In this document: positions 50,485-60,649 of the stretch, piece after piece
Position numbering within the stretch: position 1 is the stretch's first letter
How the letters are laid out: every line of letters begins with the position of its first letter
Notes under the pieces: model-generated
The model's database searches: none
Told to the model about the DNA's origin: nothing
The model's input: only the letters and a program-made list of their open reading frames with translations
From: Burkholderiaceae bacterium
Lineage (GTDB): Bacteria; Pseudomonadota; Gammaproteobacteria; Burkholderiales; Burkholderiaceae_D
Reading direction: 5' to 3'
DNA length: 64,000 nt
NCBI GenBank assembly: GCA_030158675.1
Contig: JAOASL010000040.1
Location: 137,249-201,248 of the forward strand
Program-made: the position numbers and the translations under genes

Positions 50485-51046
50485 CTTGCTGATCGTCGTA
50501 TTGTTCGCTCATGCGCAGATAATCGAGCGTCGGATCGCAAGAGCGCGCATAGATGGTGAACAGCACCACGTCGGTCGGCAGATCGGCCCGGATCGCCCCT
50601 TCCGCACGCGCTTTCTCGATCAGCTCGCCCATCAATTCGTTCAAATCCATCAGCCGGCTTATGTAACGGGTGTTGTTCAGCAAGGCTTCACGCAAGCTCG
50701 TGTTCTCGCTGGGCAGGGTCGGCAATCCACCCTTCATCCGGATCTCGAGCGCCCATTGGAGGACATGCTTTAACTGCACGATGGCCGGCTTCTCGGTTGA
50801 CAGAGAGCGCACATAAGCGAGTGTGTTTTCCAGCAACCGGATCATGGCGGCCGCAGCAAGGGCTTCCTTCGACGGGAAATGCTTGTAGAGGCTCGCCTTG
50901 GCGATTCCGACTTCTGCTGCCACCTCATCCATCGTCATCAGGTCAAAGCCTTTCTTGGCGAGCAGGCTATTGGTCGCGTCAACGATAGCGTTCTCGCGAA
51001 CGATCAATTGCTGCTGTTTGAATGACAGTTTGGGTTGTGTACTCAT
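50441..51046 (-). CDS. TetR/AcrR family transcriptional regulator
   Basis: 201 residues from MSTQPKLSFK. N-terminal HTH at about 20-65 with MTMDEVAAEVGIAKASLYKHF, the standard TetR recognition helix; the C-terminal ligand domain is not identifiable to subfamily (a TetR_C with NNTRYISRLMDLNELMGELI). Divergent from the fasciclin gene (about 100 nt), convergent and overlapping with the hydrolase, so either could be its target. Confidence 0.88.
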   Translation of the reverse strand: MSTQPKLSFKQQQLIVRENAIVDATNSLLAKKGFDLMTMDEVAAEVGIAKASLYKHFPSKEALAAAAMIRLLENTLAYVRSLSTEKPAIVQLKHVLQWALEIRMKGGLPTLPSENTSLREALLNNTRYISRLMDLNELMGELIEKARAEGAIRADLPTDVVLFTIYARSCDPTLDYLRMSEQYDDQQVIDFLLSTCFDGLK

Positions 51047-51147
51047 CGGTAGCAATTAAGGCGTGCCGGTATTTGAACTTTTCCGATTATACGGCAGCCG
51101 AATCAAGGCGTATGCCCGCTTATTTCGCAGCTACAACAGACCGCGCA

Positions 51148-51618
51148 ATGCAAGGGAAAGCGACCGTCCTGCTGTATTTTTTTGCCGGCCTTTTGGCGGT
51201 GCCGGCTGCGGCGGCCGACCTGCTCGATACCGCTGAGCGCGCAGGTTCCTTCAAGGTATTCCTGAATGCAGTCCGGATCGCCGGACTGACCCGCCAGCTG
51301 AAGGCCGAAGGACCGTACACCGTCTTCATGCCGACCGACAATGCGTTCGCACAGATTGTCGGATCCGACTGGGAACTTCTGAAAAAAGAACCACAGGCGT
51401 TGGCCAGAGTACTGCGTTATCACATGATTCGCGGCAGCATAAAAGTGACCGAAGTCAAACCCGGCCCGACTGCCAGCGTCGCCGGGCCGCCTTTGACCCT
51501 GAAGTCCGACAACGGCATGGTGACCATCAACGGCGCGCGCGTCACCGAGAGCGATATGCAGGCTGACAACGGCATCATCCATGGTGTGGATACTGTGCTG
51601 ATGCCACCGGACGATTAA
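51148..51618 (+). CDS. Fasciclin (FAS1) domain protein, exported
   Basis: 156 residues from the ATG at 51148: signal peptide of about 22 residues (LLYFFAGLLAVPAAA) and one FAS1 domain, with the H1 box GPYTVFMPTDNAF and the H2 YH region RVLRYHMIRG. An ATG at 51112 with a closer AAGG would add 12 residues. FAS1 proteins mediate adhesion or cell-surface interactions. Divergent from tetR. Confidence 0.85.
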   Translation: MQGKATVLLYFFAGLLAVPAAAADLLDTAERAGSFKVFLNAVRIAGLTRQLKAEGPYTVFMPTDNAFAQIVGSDWELLKKEPQALARVLRYHMIRGSIKVTEVKPGPTASVAGPPLTLKSDNGMVTINGARVTESDMQADNGIIHGVDTVLMPPDD

Positions 51619-51741
51619 GCGCCTCTCATCAAGTCAAAAGCCCATGAGACCGATATCGGCCGGCATCAAGTCACTCTAGGGACCGTGATCCCGGCAATCC
51701 GCTTCAGGATAGCTTTCAGACCGGTCAGTTATCATCGACCG

Positions 51742-52353
51742 ATGCGCAATCAAAAAATCAACGCACTTTGTGTTTATTGCGGCTCATCGGCCGGCCATGA
51801 TCCTGCACACGCGGCGGCCGCCCGTGCACTGGGTCGTCAGATGGCGGATCGTGCCATCGCCCTGGTGTATGGCGGTGGCCATGTCGGACTGATGGGCATC
51901 ATTGCCGACGCCGTGCTGGATGCAGGCGGCCAGGTCACAGGCGTGATCCCGTCCGCCTTGATGGACAGCGAGGTCGGCCACGACACACTGACGTCGCTCC
52001 TGATCGTAAAGGACATGCATGAGCGCAAGGCAAGGATGGCAGAACTTGCCGACGGCTTCATTGCGCTGCCCGGAGGTATAGGCACGCTGGAGGAATTATT
52101 CGAGGTGTGGACCTGGCTGCAGCTTGGCTACCATGAAAAGCCGGTCGGACTGCTGAACGTGCAGGGATTCTATGATGCGCTGCTCCGCTTCCTGGACAAT
52201 CAGCAGCAAGCCGGTTTTCTGCGCAATGAACATCGCGCGCTGCTGATCGACGATCGCGATACATCACGACTGCTCGACCGGGTGACGCAGTTTGCAATGC
52301 CGGCTGGCGTGAGCTTTTTCAGTCGGCGCGCCGCACAGACGCTGGGCCCCTGA
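51742..52353 (+). CDS. LOG family protein (TIGR00730, Rossmann fold)
   Basis: 203 residues from [10 protein letters not shown]. Signature [21 protein letters not shown] and the GGGHVGLMG nucleotide motif define the LOG family, whose plant members are cytokinin-activating phosphoribohydrolases; bacterial members cleave nucleoside monophosphates such as AMP. Convergent with the PLP enzyme gene, 72 nt away. Confidence 0.9.
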   Translation: MRNQKINALCVYCGSSAGHDPAHAAAARALGRQMADRAIALVYGGGHVGLMGIIADAVLDAGGQVTGVIPSALMDSEVGHDTLTSLLIVKDMHERKARMAELADGFIALPGGIGTLEELFEVWTWLQLGYHEKPVGLLNVQGFYDALLRFLDNQQQAGFLRNEHRALLIDDRDTSRLLDRVTQFAMPAGVSFFSRRAAQTLGP

Positions 52354-52425
52354 CCTGACCCGACCCGCTGCTCATGGCAACCCGGGGTCGCGGCGCGGGT
52401 TGAAGCAAGCACGCTGTCGGAACGA

Positions 52426-53661
52426 TCAGCCTAGCGCCTGTTGGAAGTCTTCGAGCAGATCCTCGGTGTCCTCGATGCCCACCGACACCCGGATCAAGGA
52501 CTCAGCGATGCCCATCGAAGCACGGCGCGCAGGCCCCATCTCATGGAAGATCGTATGGGCAACTGGAATCACCAGCGTGCGGGTGTCGCCGAGATTGCTG
52601 GCCGGGATGGCCAGCCTGAGCCGGTTCAGATAATCAAAGCAGTCGATCCCCTCTTTCAGCTCGAAGCTGAACAAGCCACCGAAAGCGCGAAACAACGAGG
52701 CCGCAATCGCATACTGCGGATGCGAGGTCAGGCCCGGATAGTAGACCGAAGCCACGCGCGGATCGTCCGACAGCATGCGCGCGAGCGCGAGCGCACTAGC
52801 GGACTCACGCTCGATACGCAGTGCCATGGTCTCCGAGCCGACCGCCAGATGATGGGCCGCTTCCGGGCCCAGCGCCGCGCCGAAATCCCGCAAGGCTTTT
52901 GCGCGCAGCTGCGAAATACCCCACATTGCCGGCGCAAAGCGCTTGTAATTGTCCGCAATGTTGGGGTAGCTCGTCCAGTCGAACAGGCCAGTGTCGGTCA
53001 GACTGCCACCGAGTGCGTTGCCGTGCCCGCCAATCGATTTCGTCAGCGCATTCACAACCAGACTCGCAGCTACTGCCTTCGGACGGAACAGGTAAGGCGA
53101 TGTCATTGTATTGTCGACGACGTACAAGAGGCCGCGACTGCGACACAGCTCGCCGATGCGCTCCAGATCAGCGACCTGCGTACGCGGATTTGCGATGGTC
53201 TCGACAAATACCATGCGCGTATTCGCTTGCAGTGCACGCTCAACGTTGCTGACATCGGTCGCATCGACGAAGGAGACCGATGTGCCTTGCAGACCCACCG
53301 TCTGCCACAGACTATTGGTGTTGCCAAACAGGAAAGCGGAAGACACCACATGATCGCCTTCACGCAGCAGACCTTGCGCCAGCGCGCCGATCGCTGCCAT
53401 GCCGGTTGCGAAGCAAAGCGTCGCCAGGCCGTCTTCCATGCGCGTGATCTTGTCTTCGAGCGCCGCCACCGTCGGATTACCTTGGCGGCCATAGCGATAA
53501 CCTGGCTTTTTTCCCTGAAAGACTTCGGCCAGCTCGCGTGCGTCCTGGTAGCCGAACGCTACCGAGGTATGAATGGGCTTGTGCAACGAACCGTGCTCGA
53601 TCGCCTTCTGGCGATCGCTATGCAAGACCGTGGTGGTGAAGCCGAAATGCTTGTCAATCAT
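52426..53661 (-). CDS. Cys/Met metabolism PLP-dependent enzyme (cystathionine gamma-synthase / homoserine sulfhydrylase family)
   Basis: 411 residues from MIDKHFGFTT (AAGGAG 7 nt upstream). PLP Lys208 in NALTKSIGGHGN, and YRYGRQGNPT for phosphate binding. In related genomes the gene after purF is a sulfhydrylase of methionine synthesis (metZ); this protein has the atypical N terminus TVLHSDRQKAIEHG, so I leave the exact reaction open. 19 nt after purF, probably cotranscribed. Confidence 0.85.
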   Translation of the reverse strand: MIDKHFGFTTTVLHSDRQKAIEHGSLHKPIHTSVAFGYQDARELAEVFQGKKPGYRYGRQGNPTVAALEDKITRMEDGLATLCFATGMAAIGALAQGLLREGDHVVSSAFLFGNTNSLWQTVGLQGTSVSFVDATDVSNVERALQANTRMVFVETIANPRTQVADLERIGELCRSRGLLYVVDNTMTSPYLFRPKAVAASLVVNALTKSIGGHGNALGGSLTDTGLFDWTSYPNIADNYKRFAPAMWGISQLRAKALRDFGAALGPEAAHHLAVGSETMALRIERESASALALARMLSDDPRVASVYYPGLTSHPQYAIAASLFRAFGGLFSFELKEGIDCFDYLNRLRLAIPASNLGDTRTLVIPVAHTIFHEMGPARRASMGIAESLIRVSVGIEDTEDLLEDFQQALG

Positions 53662-53680
53662 GGAAAATCTCCTTGCACGC

Positions 53681-55198
53681 TCAGTCGATGCGGGCAAGGT
53701 TCAGGTTCAGTTGCGTACGCACCTCGTCCTCCGCGACCACCTTCGGGTGCGCGCGAGCATATTCGATGCGGTCGAGATAATCCGGCGAGATGTCACCAGT
53801 CACATAATGACCATCGAAGCACGAAGCCTCGAAGCGCTGCAGTGCCGGATTGGTGTCACTGATCGAGCGCTTCATTGCCTCGATATCCTGATAGACCAGC
53901 GCGTCAGCGGTGATCTCGCGACATACCTCTTCTTCGGTACGACCGTAGGCGATCAGCTCGTTACGGGTCGGCATGTCAATACCGTAGACGTTCGGGAATT
54001 TGACCGGCGGCGCCGCCGACGCAAAGATCACGCGCTTGGCGCCCGAATCGCGCGCCATCTGCACGATCTCGCGACTAGTCGTGCCGCGCACGATCGAGTC
54101 ATCGACCAGCAGTACGCTCTTGCCTTTGAACTCAGTGCTGATCGCGCTGAGTTTCTGACGCACCGATTTCTTGCGCACACCTTGTCCCGGCATGATGAAG
54201 GTACGGCCGATGTAACGATTTTTGATGAAACCTTCACGGAAAGTCAGGTTCAGCTTCAGCGCCAGCTCCATCGCTGAAGGCCGCGACGAATCCGGAATCG
54301 GCATGACCACGTCGATATCTCCGGCAGACATCTCGCGGCGGATTTTTTCGGCTAGATACTCGCCCATCTTCAGACGAGTCGCATACACCGATGCGCCATC
54401 GATCACCGAATCCGGGCGAGCGAGATAGACGAACTCGAATGCACAGGGATTCAGCGTCGGGTTATCCGCGCACTGCTGGTTGTACAGCTTGCCGTCGTTA
54501 TCGATGAAGATTGCCTCGCCCGGCATCACATCGCGCAGGAAGTGGAAGCCAAGGCCTTCGAGCGCCACCGATTCCGAAGCGACCATGTACTCTGGCCCCT
54601 TGTTGGTATCGAGGAAGCCGATGCACAGCGGCCGAATGCCGTAAGGATCGCGAAAAGCCAGCATGCCGTAGCCGGCGATCTGTGCGACCACGGCGTACGA
54701 GCCACGCACGCGCTTGTGCAGACCGGCGACGGCCTTGAACAGCGTGCCCGGATCGAGCGAAAAACCGGTCGTGTAATGCTGAATTTCATGCGCAAGCACG
54801 TTCAGCAAAACTTCTGAATCCGAATCGGTATTGATATGACGCCGGTCGTTCTTGAATAACTCGCCCTTGAGCACCTCGGCATTTGTCAGGTTGCCGTTGT
54901 GCGCCAGCGTAATGCCGAACGGCGCATTCACATAGAACGGCTGCGCCTCTTCCTCGCTGGACGAGCCGGCGGTCGGGTAGCGACACTGGCCAATGCCGGT
55001 ATTGCCCGGCAGCGAGCGCATGTTACGAGTGCGGAAAACGTCGCGCACCAGACCATTGGCCTTGTGCATGCTAAACGTGCGGCCATGATTGGTCGCGATG
55101 CCAGCAGCATCCTGACCGCGATGCTGCAATAGCAGCAATGCGTCATAGATCAACTGGTTAACCGGACCGTGCGAGACAACGCCAACGATGCCACACAT
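53681..55198 (-). CDS. purF: Amidophosphoribosyltransferase
   Basis: 505 residues starting MCGIVGVVSHG, with the catalytic Cys2 exposed after Met removal. N-terminal glutamine amidotransferase (Ntn) domain and C-terminal PRTase with VLLVDDSIVRGTTSREIVQM. First committed step of purine synthesis. AAGGAG 6 nt upstream of the ATG; 46 nt after the SPOR gene, with no cvpA between. Confidence 0.97.
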   Translation of the reverse strand: MCGIVGVVSHGPVNQLIYDALLLLQHRGQDAAGIATNHGRTFSMHKANGLVRDVFRTRNMRSLPGNTGIGQCRYPTAGSSSEEEAQPFYVNAPFGITLAHNGNLTNAEVLKGELFKNDRRHINTDSDSEVLLNVLAHEIQHYTTGFSLDPGTLFKAVAGLHKRVRGSYAVVAQIAGYGMLAFRDPYGIRPLCIGFLDTNKGPEYMVASESVALEGLGFHFLRDVMPGEAIFIDNDGKLYNQQCADNPTLNPCAFEFVYLARPDSVIDGASVYATRLKMGEYLAEKIRREMSAGDIDVVMPIPDSSRPSAMELALKLNLTFREGFIKNRYIGRTFIMPGQGVRKKSVRQKLSAISTEFKGKSVLLVDDSIVRGTTSREIVQMARDSGAKRVIFASAAPPVKFPNVYGIDMPTRNELIAYGRTEEEVCREITADALVYQDIEAMKRSISDTNPALQRFEASCFDGHYVTGDISPDYLDRIEYARAHPKVVAEDEVRTQLNLNLARID

Positions 55199-55244
55199 GG
55201 TGGACTCCTTCAAAAAACTGGCCGGCCAACAAGGCCTGCACAAT

Positions 55245-56018
55245 TCATACGGATTGAACGGTACCGGACAGACCCAGCGCACCGAGCCGGCCGCGTATCT
55301 TGTCGGCTTCCTCACGGCTGCTGAACGGTCCGATACGGATGCGAAAACGGTCACCGTCTTTCGTGCTGACCTTCTGCGAATACGATTGGATACCTGCTGT
55401 TTTCAGGCGGTTCTGCAGTTGCTCGGCCTTGGCCTCACTGGAGACTGCCGCCACTTGCACGATGAAATGTCCACGAGACTTTTCAGCAATCTTCGCGGCC
55501 AGCTTGTCGGTGGCCGCTCTGGCAGCGGCAACCGTTGTCTGCTTGGTCGTTTCGGCCTTGGCCGGCGCCGTATTTTGTTGCGCCGGAGGCTTCATCTCAG
55601 CGGCAGGCGCTGCAGTCTTTGTCAGCGGCGAGGCCATATCGACCGTCATTTTTTTCGCATCCGGCTGCACGACCGTTGCGTCGGGTTTCGCCTCGGCAGG
55701 CACGGGTTCGGGCGGCAACGGCATCGGACGCGATGCGGTGGATTCGGTCTTGTCGCGGGAAGGAATCTGAATGTCGATGTCGTCTGCCAGCGGCTTGGGT
55801 TCAGAGTCGAAGATCATCGGCAGCCCGATGATGGCAGCCAGCACGAGGGCGACGGCGCCGATCAGCCTGCGGCGTGCGCGCTTCCGTTCGGGAAGCATCG
55901 GATCCATCGGCTCGTCCTCCTGCGCCTTCGCAGCACGGCCGCGGCGTGCCTTGACCGGCATGTCGAGATCGTCGCCGGTTTCCTGCGGTTTCTTGCTGAA
56001 CAACGAGAACAAGCCCAT
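55245..56018 (-). CDS. SPOR-domain cell-division protein, DedD-like
   Basis: 257 residues from MGLFSLFSKK; the frame continues far upstream inside folC but is not coding there. Short cytoplasmic N terminus rich in Arg/Lys, one membrane helix at about 52-70, a Pro/Ala/Lys-rich periplasmic linker, then a SPOR domain (about 180-257, GHFIVQVAAVSSEAKAEQL). SPOR domains bind denuded septal peptidoglycan. Position between folC and purF is that of dedD. Confidence 0.88.
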   Translation of the reverse strand: MGLFSLFSKKPQETGDDLDMPVKARRGRAAKAQEDEPMDPMLPERKRARRRLIGAVALVLAAIIGLPMIFDSEPKPLADDIDIQIPSRDKTESTASRPMPLPPEPVPAEAKPDATVVQPDAKKMTVDMASPLTKTAAPAAEMKPPAQQNTAPAKAETTKQTTVAAARAATDKLAAKIAEKSRGHFIVQVAAVSSEAKAEQLQNRLKTAGIQSYSQKVSTKDGDRFRIRIGPFSSREEADKIRGRLGALGLSGTVQSV

Positions 56019-56049
56019 AGAGAGTTTGGTGCCGGGAAATGCGCAGCGT

Positions 56050-57336
56050 TCAGGCAGACTGCCTGGACGACATGACACCTGCGACGGTGACGAATGATCC
56101 GAAGACCGCAATTCTATCATTCTCGCCGGCATGATTCCGCGCCGCCGCATAGGCCTCTGCGGGCGAGGCAAAGCAGCGTATCGAACGCTGCGCACCGGAC
56201 TGATCGCTCTCCCGGAAGCCCGATGCGCGCAAAACAGCCTCCAGCGATTCAGCGCTGGCCGCGCGCGGCAGCGGCAGGTCGCACAGGTACCAGTGATCGA
56301 TACGCTCGCCCAGCTGAGAAAAAATGCCGGCGATGTCCTTGTCGGCCATCGCACCGAATACGGCGAAGGTATACGGATGAAAGCCCATGTTGTCGAGATT
56401 CTGCGCCAGTGTCGCGGCCGCATGGGGATTGTGTGCGACATCAAGGATGATGGAGGGACGCCCTGGCAACACCTGAAAACGAGCCGGCAAGTCGACCAGC
56501 ACCAACCCACTGCGAACTTCCTGCGCGCCCAGCGGCAGGCGGTCGCGCAAGGCTTCAAGCGCCGCCAGTGCCGCGCTCGCGTTCAGCAACTGGTTCGCGC
56601 CGCGCAGGGTCGGATAAGCGAGCGAATTACGGCGCATTGCGCGACCGCCGTAATTCCACTGCTGGCGGTCACCTGCATAGTTGAAATCGCGACCAAGCAG
56701 CCACAGGTCAGCGCCGATCGCCATCGCGTGATCGATCAGTGCCTGCGGCGGCGACGGATCACCACAAATCGCCGCGCGGCCACTACGAAAAATGCCTGCC
56801 TTTTCGAAACCGATCTTTTCGCGGGTGTCGCCGAGGTAGTCCATATGGTCGAGATCGACGCTGGTGACGATCGCCACATCAGCATCAACGATGTTGACTG
56901 CGTCAAGCCGGCCGCCCAGCCCCACCTCGAGAATCATGGCATCGAGTCCGGCACCTGCGAACAGCTTCAATATCGCCAGCGTGCTGAATTCGAAATACGT
57001 GAGCGATACATCACCGCGCACGGCTTCAACTTGTTCGAAGACTTCGCACAGCTGCTCGTCGCTTACGCTCTGGCCATCAACGCGCGCCCGCTCATTGAAC
57101 TTCAGAAAATGCGGCGACGTATACAAGCCGACACGATAGCCCCCTTGCAGCAGGACGGACTCCAGCATCGCGCAGGTGGATCCCTTGCCATTGGTACCGC
57201 CGACGGTGATCACGGGGCAGTCGACATGCAGGCCGAGCCGCTGCGCAACGCTCGCGATGCGCTCAAGGCCCATGTCGATCGCTTTGGCATGCAGCGATTC
57301 GAGCCGGGTCAGCCAGTCATTCAGGGAAAGAGCCAT
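56050..57336 (-). CDS. folC: Folylpolyglutamate synthase / dihydrofolate synthase
   Basis: 428 residues. P-loop GGTNGKGST (about 47-55), Mur-ligase-like domains, HNPHAA. Adds glutamates to folates. Preceded by a strong terminator, so it has its own promoter or is a separate unit from accD; 31 nt before the SPOR gene. Confidence 0.95.
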   Translation of the reverse strand: MALSLNDWLTRLESLHAKAIDMGLERIASVAQRLGLHVDCPVITVGGTNGKGSTCAMLESVLLQGGYRVGLYTSPHFLKFNERARVDGQSVSDEQLCEVFEQVEAVRGDVSLTYFEFSTLAILKLFAGAGLDAMILEVGLGGRLDAVNIVDADVAIVTSVDLDHMDYLGDTREKIGFEKAGIFRSGRAAICGDPSPPQALIDHAMAIGADLWLLGRDFNYAGDRQQWNYGGRAMRRNSLAYPTLRGANQLLNASAALAALEALRDRLPLGAQEVRSGLVLVDLPARFQVLPGRPSIILDVAHNPHAAATLAQNLDNMGFHPYTFAVFGAMADKDIAGIFSQLGERIDHWYLCDLPLPRAASAESLEAVLRASGFRESDQSGAQRSIRCFASPAEAYAAARNHAGENDRIAVFGSFVTVAGVMSSRQSA

Positions 57337-57351
57337 AGATCAGAGTGAGAC

Positions 57352-57388
57352 AAAAAACACGGGATCCCGGCCAGCGCCGGGATCCCGT
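57352..57388 (-). terminator. Intrinsic terminator of accD
   Basis: Minus-strand perfect 13-bp stem ACGGGATCCCGGC-GCTG-GCCGGGATCCCGT followed by GTTTTTTG. Sits 69 nt after the accD stop and 15 nt before folC, so it separates the two transcripts. Confidence 0.92.
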
Positions 57389-57457
57389 TTCGTTACAGTT
57401 CGACGGCAAAGACTAAGTATCTTTTTGAAAACTGTGAAAACTGCAGTGCGAATCGTT

Positions 57458-58330
57458 TCAGGCGAGGACCTCAACAGGCTGGCTCTGCAGCAGCGCTAGT
57501 AGCTGGGCAATCTCGGCGCGCATCTTGCGACGATCCACGATCATGTCAATCGCACCCTTCTGCAGAATGAACTCGGCGCGCTGAAAGCCTTCCGGAAGCT
57601 TCTCGCGAACGGTGTTTTCGATCACGCGCGGGCCGGCAAAACCGATCAGCGCCTTCGGTTCAGCGATCACTACATCGCCCATGAACGCGAATGAGGCGGA
57701 TACGCCCCCCATGGTCGGGTCGGCCAGCACCGAGATGAACGGCAGCTTCTTTTCAGACAGCTTGGTCAGCATCGCCGTCGTCTTGGCCATCTGCATCAGC
57801 GACAAAAGCCCCTCCTGCATGCGTGCGCCACCGGTCGAGGTAATGCAGATGAACGGCACCTTTTGCTCCAGTGCAGTCTGAGCGCCGCGCACGAAGCGCT
57901 CGCCGACAACCGCGCCCATCGAGCCGCCCATGAATTCGAACTCGAAGCAAGCCACGACGACTGGCAGCGACATGATTGCACCGCCCAACACCACCAGCGC
58001 ATCCGTCTCGCCGGTCGCATCAAGCGCCGATTTCAGGCGCTCCGGATATTTCTTGCTGTCCTTGAACTTGAGCGTATCCACAGGCAGCACTTCCTGGCCG
58101 ATTTCATAACGGCCTTCCTGGTCCAGCAGCACATCAAGGCGTTCTCGCGCCCGGATACGCATGTGGTGATCGCATTTCGGGCAAACCTGCTGGTTGGATT
58201 CGAGATCAGTGCGGTACAGCACGGACTCGCAGGAAGGACATTTGATCCACAATCCTTCCGGGATAGAACGACGGCTGTTGGGGTCGGAACGCTGAATGCG
58301 GGGCGGTAGCAGTTTTTCTAACCAGCTCAT
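57458..58330 (-). CDS. accD: Acetyl-CoA carboxylase carboxyltransferase subunit beta
   Basis: 290 residues from [10 protein letters not shown]. Zinc finger Cys31/34/50/53 (CPSC, CPKC), then the crotonase-fold carboxyltransferase with [19 protein letters not shown]. Makes malonyl-CoA for the fab operon at the left of the window. Upstream frame not conserved. Confidence 0.96.
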   Translation of the reverse strand: MSWLEKLLPPRIQRSDPNSRRSIPEGLWIKCPSCESVLYRTDLESNQQVCPKCDHHMRIRARERLDVLLDQEGRYEIGQEVLPVDTLKFKDSKKYPERLKSALDATGETDALVVLGGAIMSLPVVVACFEFEFMGGSMGAVVGERFVRGAQTALEQKVPFICITSTGGARMQEGLLSLMQMAKTTAMLTKLSEKKLPFISVLADPTMGGVSASFAFMGDVVIAEPKALIGFAGPRVIENTVREKLPEGFQRAEFILQKGAIDMIVDRRKMRAEIAQLLALLQSQPVEVLA

Positions 58331-58376
58331 CGGGGCTCTCTTTCTGTCGATGGCGTCAGGCGCCGGATAACCGCGT

Positions 58377-58382
58377 ATTCTA
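58377..58382 (-). promoter_or_regulatory. Candidate -10 element of accD
   Basis: TAGAAT on the minus strand, about 50 nt upstream of the accD ATG. The nearest -35-like TTGCCT is only 15 nt away. The remaining gap to trpA (238 nt total) shows a small hairpin TCCGGT-aag-ACCGGA near 58531-58545 and no gene. Confidence 0.3.
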
Positions 58383-58568
58383 CCTGCAGCCGACGGGAGG
58401 CAACAGACGACCTGATTTCCAAAATGGCATACCCCCTGAAGACACCGGATTCCGGCGTGGCCGAACAGAGATGCCCGGACTACCCGGCAACGACGAATCA
58501 CCCCGACACGAGCCGGGATAATTCGCAGATCCGGTAAGACCGGACAAGTTCAGCCGGTCTTCAGCGAC

Positions 58569-59375
58569 TCAACCCGCGATCTCGTCGATCGCCTTGCGAA
58601 TACCCGTCAGGAAAGCCTTCACCGCCGGCACGGCCTGCTCCTTCGGCGTATTTTCCAGCTCCTGGATGATACGGCTACCGATTACGATCGCGTCCGAAAC
58701 CGACGCCACCGCCTTGGCGGTCTCGCCATCGCGAATGCCGAAACCGACGCCGATAGGCAGCTTCACGTGTTTGCGTATTTCGGCAATACGCTCGGCCACT
58801 TCGACCGTGTCAATATGGCCTGCGCCGGTCACGCCGCGCAGCGACACATAGTACGAGAAGCCGCTGCTGATCTGGGCCACCTGCATGATGCGCTGCTCAG
58901 TCGAGGTTGGCGCCAGCAGGAAAATCAAGTCCATGTCGTGCGCCCGGAGCTTCTGCGAAAACTCGGCCGCCTCCTCGGGAGGATAGTCGACCACGATCGC
59001 GCCATCGACACCAGCAGCCTTCGCCTCGGCGACAAAATGATCGACACCCATGCGCTCGATCGGGTTCGCATAGCCCATCAGCACCACGGGTGTATGCTGG
59101 TTTTCCTTGCGAAATTCGCGCACATAGTCGAGCACATCACGCGTGCCGACATTGAACTTCAATGCGCGCTCGTTGGCACGCTGGATCACCGGACCTTCGG
59201 CCATCGGGTCTGAGAACGGCACACCGAGCTCAAGGATATCGGCACCGCTGTCGACTAACGCATGTAACAGCGGCACGGTCAGCTCGGGCACCGGATCGCC
59301 GGCGGTGATAAAGGTGATCAGCGCCTTTTTTTTCTGCAACTGCAAGTCTGCAAAAGTTTTTTGGATTCTTGACAT
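58569..59375 (-). CDS. trpA: Tryptophan synthase alpha chain
   Basis: 268 residues, TIM barrel with [18 protein letters not shown] (catalytic Glu) and the loop-6 region GVTGAGH. Cleaves indole-3-glycerol phosphate to indole. 12 nt after trpB. Confidence 0.97.
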   Translation of the reverse strand: MSRIQKTFADLQLQKKKALITFITAGDPVPELTVPLLHALVDSGADILELGVPFSDPMAEGPVIQRANERALKFNVGTRDVLDYVREFRKENQHTPVVLMGYANPIERMGVDHFVAEAKAAGVDGAIVVDYPPEEAAEFSQKLRAHDMDLIFLLAPTSTEQRIMQVAQISSGFSYYVSLRGVTGAGHIDTVEVAERIAEIRKHVKLPIGVGFGIRDGETAKAVASVSDAIVIGSRIIQELENTPKEQAVPAVKAFLTGIRKAIDEIAG

Positions 59376-59387
59376 GATGGCTGGACC

Positions 59388-60620
59388 TCAGTGCTTGGCC
59401 TGCGCGTGCTGTTTGTCGTATTCCTGGACGGTGTGCATGTCCTTATCGCCGCGACCAGACAGGTTCACCAGGATGATTTTGTCCTTCGGCAGGGTCTTCG
59501 CGAACTTCAACGCGTAAGCAATGGCATGGCTGGACTCGAGTGCCGGGATGATGCCCTCAATGCAGCAGCAATCATGGAAAGCTTTGATCGCTTCTTCGTC
59601 GGTCACGCTGACATATTCGGCACGATGTGAGTCCTTCAGCCATGCATGCTCAGGGCCGACACCCGGATAATCCAGGCCGGCCGACACCGAATGCGTCTCG
59701 ATGATCTGGCCGTTTTCATCCTGCAGCAGATAAGTGCGATTCCCGTGCAGCACGCCCGGAATCCCTCCGGTCAGCGATGCGGAATGCCTGCCGGTGGTAA
59801 GTCCCTCACCGGCCGCCTCGACACCGATCAGCCTGACCTCAGGATGGCTGAGGTAGGGATGAAAAATACCCATCGCATTCGAACCACCGCCGATGCAAGC
59901 CATGACGTAGTCAGGCTGGCGGCCGGCCATCTCGGGCATCTGCTCGATGCATTCCTGCCCGATCACGGACTGGAAGTCGCGCACCATCATCGGGTAAGGA
60001 TGCGGGCCGGCGACCGTGCCGATGATGTAGAAAGTGTTCTCGACATTTGTCACCCAGTCGCGCATCGCCTCGTTCAACGCGTCCTTCAGCGTCTTCGATC
60101 CGGACTCGACCGGCACTACCGTCGCGCCGAGCAGCTGCATCCGGTATACGTTCTGTACCTGACGCTTGACATCCTCGGAACCCATGTAAACCACGCATTC
60201 AAGACCGAAGCGTGCGCAGATGGTAGCGGTCGCCACGCCATGCTGGCCAGCACCGGTCTCAGCGATCACGCGCGGCTTGCCCATGCGCTTGGCCAACAAC
60301 GCCTGGCCGATCACGTTATTGATTTTGTGCGCGCCGGTATGGTTCAGGTCCTCGCGCTTCAGGTAGATCTGCGCACCACCATTTTCGGACGACCAGCGGC
60401 GAGCATGGTAAATCGGGCTGGGACGGCCGACGAAATGGTTCAGCTCGTAGTGGAATTCACGCAGGAACTCCGGATCGTTCTGATATTTCGCATAAACGGC
60501 CTTGAGCTGGTCAAGCGCGTGCGTCAGAGTCTCGGAAACAAAGCTGCCGCCGTACGGACCGAAATGGCCGCTGGGGTCGGGAAAATTGTAGGCGCCGGTA
60601 GGCGCGGAAGTCTGGTCCAT
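59388..60620 (-). CDS. trpB: Tryptophan synthase beta chain
   Basis: 410 residues. PLP Lys99 in HTGAHKINN, phosphate loop GGGSNAMG. Joins indole and serine to tryptophan. No methyltransferase gene stands between trpB and trpA here, unlike some betaproteobacteria. 29 nt after trpF. Confidence 0.97.
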   Translation of the reverse strand: MDQTSAPTGAYNFPDPSGHFGPYGGSFVSETLTHALDQLKAVYAKYQNDPEFLREFHYELNHFVGRPSPIYHARRWSSENGGAQIYLKREDLNHTGAHKINNVIGQALLAKRMGKPRVIAETGAGQHGVATATICARFGLECVVYMGSEDVKRQVQNVYRMQLLGATVVPVESGSKTLKDALNEAMRDWVTNVENTFYIIGTVAGPHPYPMMVRDFQSVIGQECIEQMPEMAGRQPDYVMACIGGGSNAMGIFHPYLSHPEVRLIGVEAAGEGLTTGRHSASLTGGIPGVLHGNRTYLLQDENGQIIETHSVSAGLDYPGVGPEHAWLKDSHRAEYVSVTDEEAIKAFHDCCCIEGIIPALESSHAIAYALKFAKTLPKDKIILVNLSGRGDKDMHTVQEYDKQHAQAKH

Positions 60621-60649
60621 GCGAGTCTCTCCTCGGTAATGCTGTGGGA

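Noticed and set aside
58531..58545. TCCGGT-aag-ACCGGA hairpin after trpA as a terminator
   Set aside because: No U-tract follows on the minus strand, so it cannot be called an intrinsic terminator.
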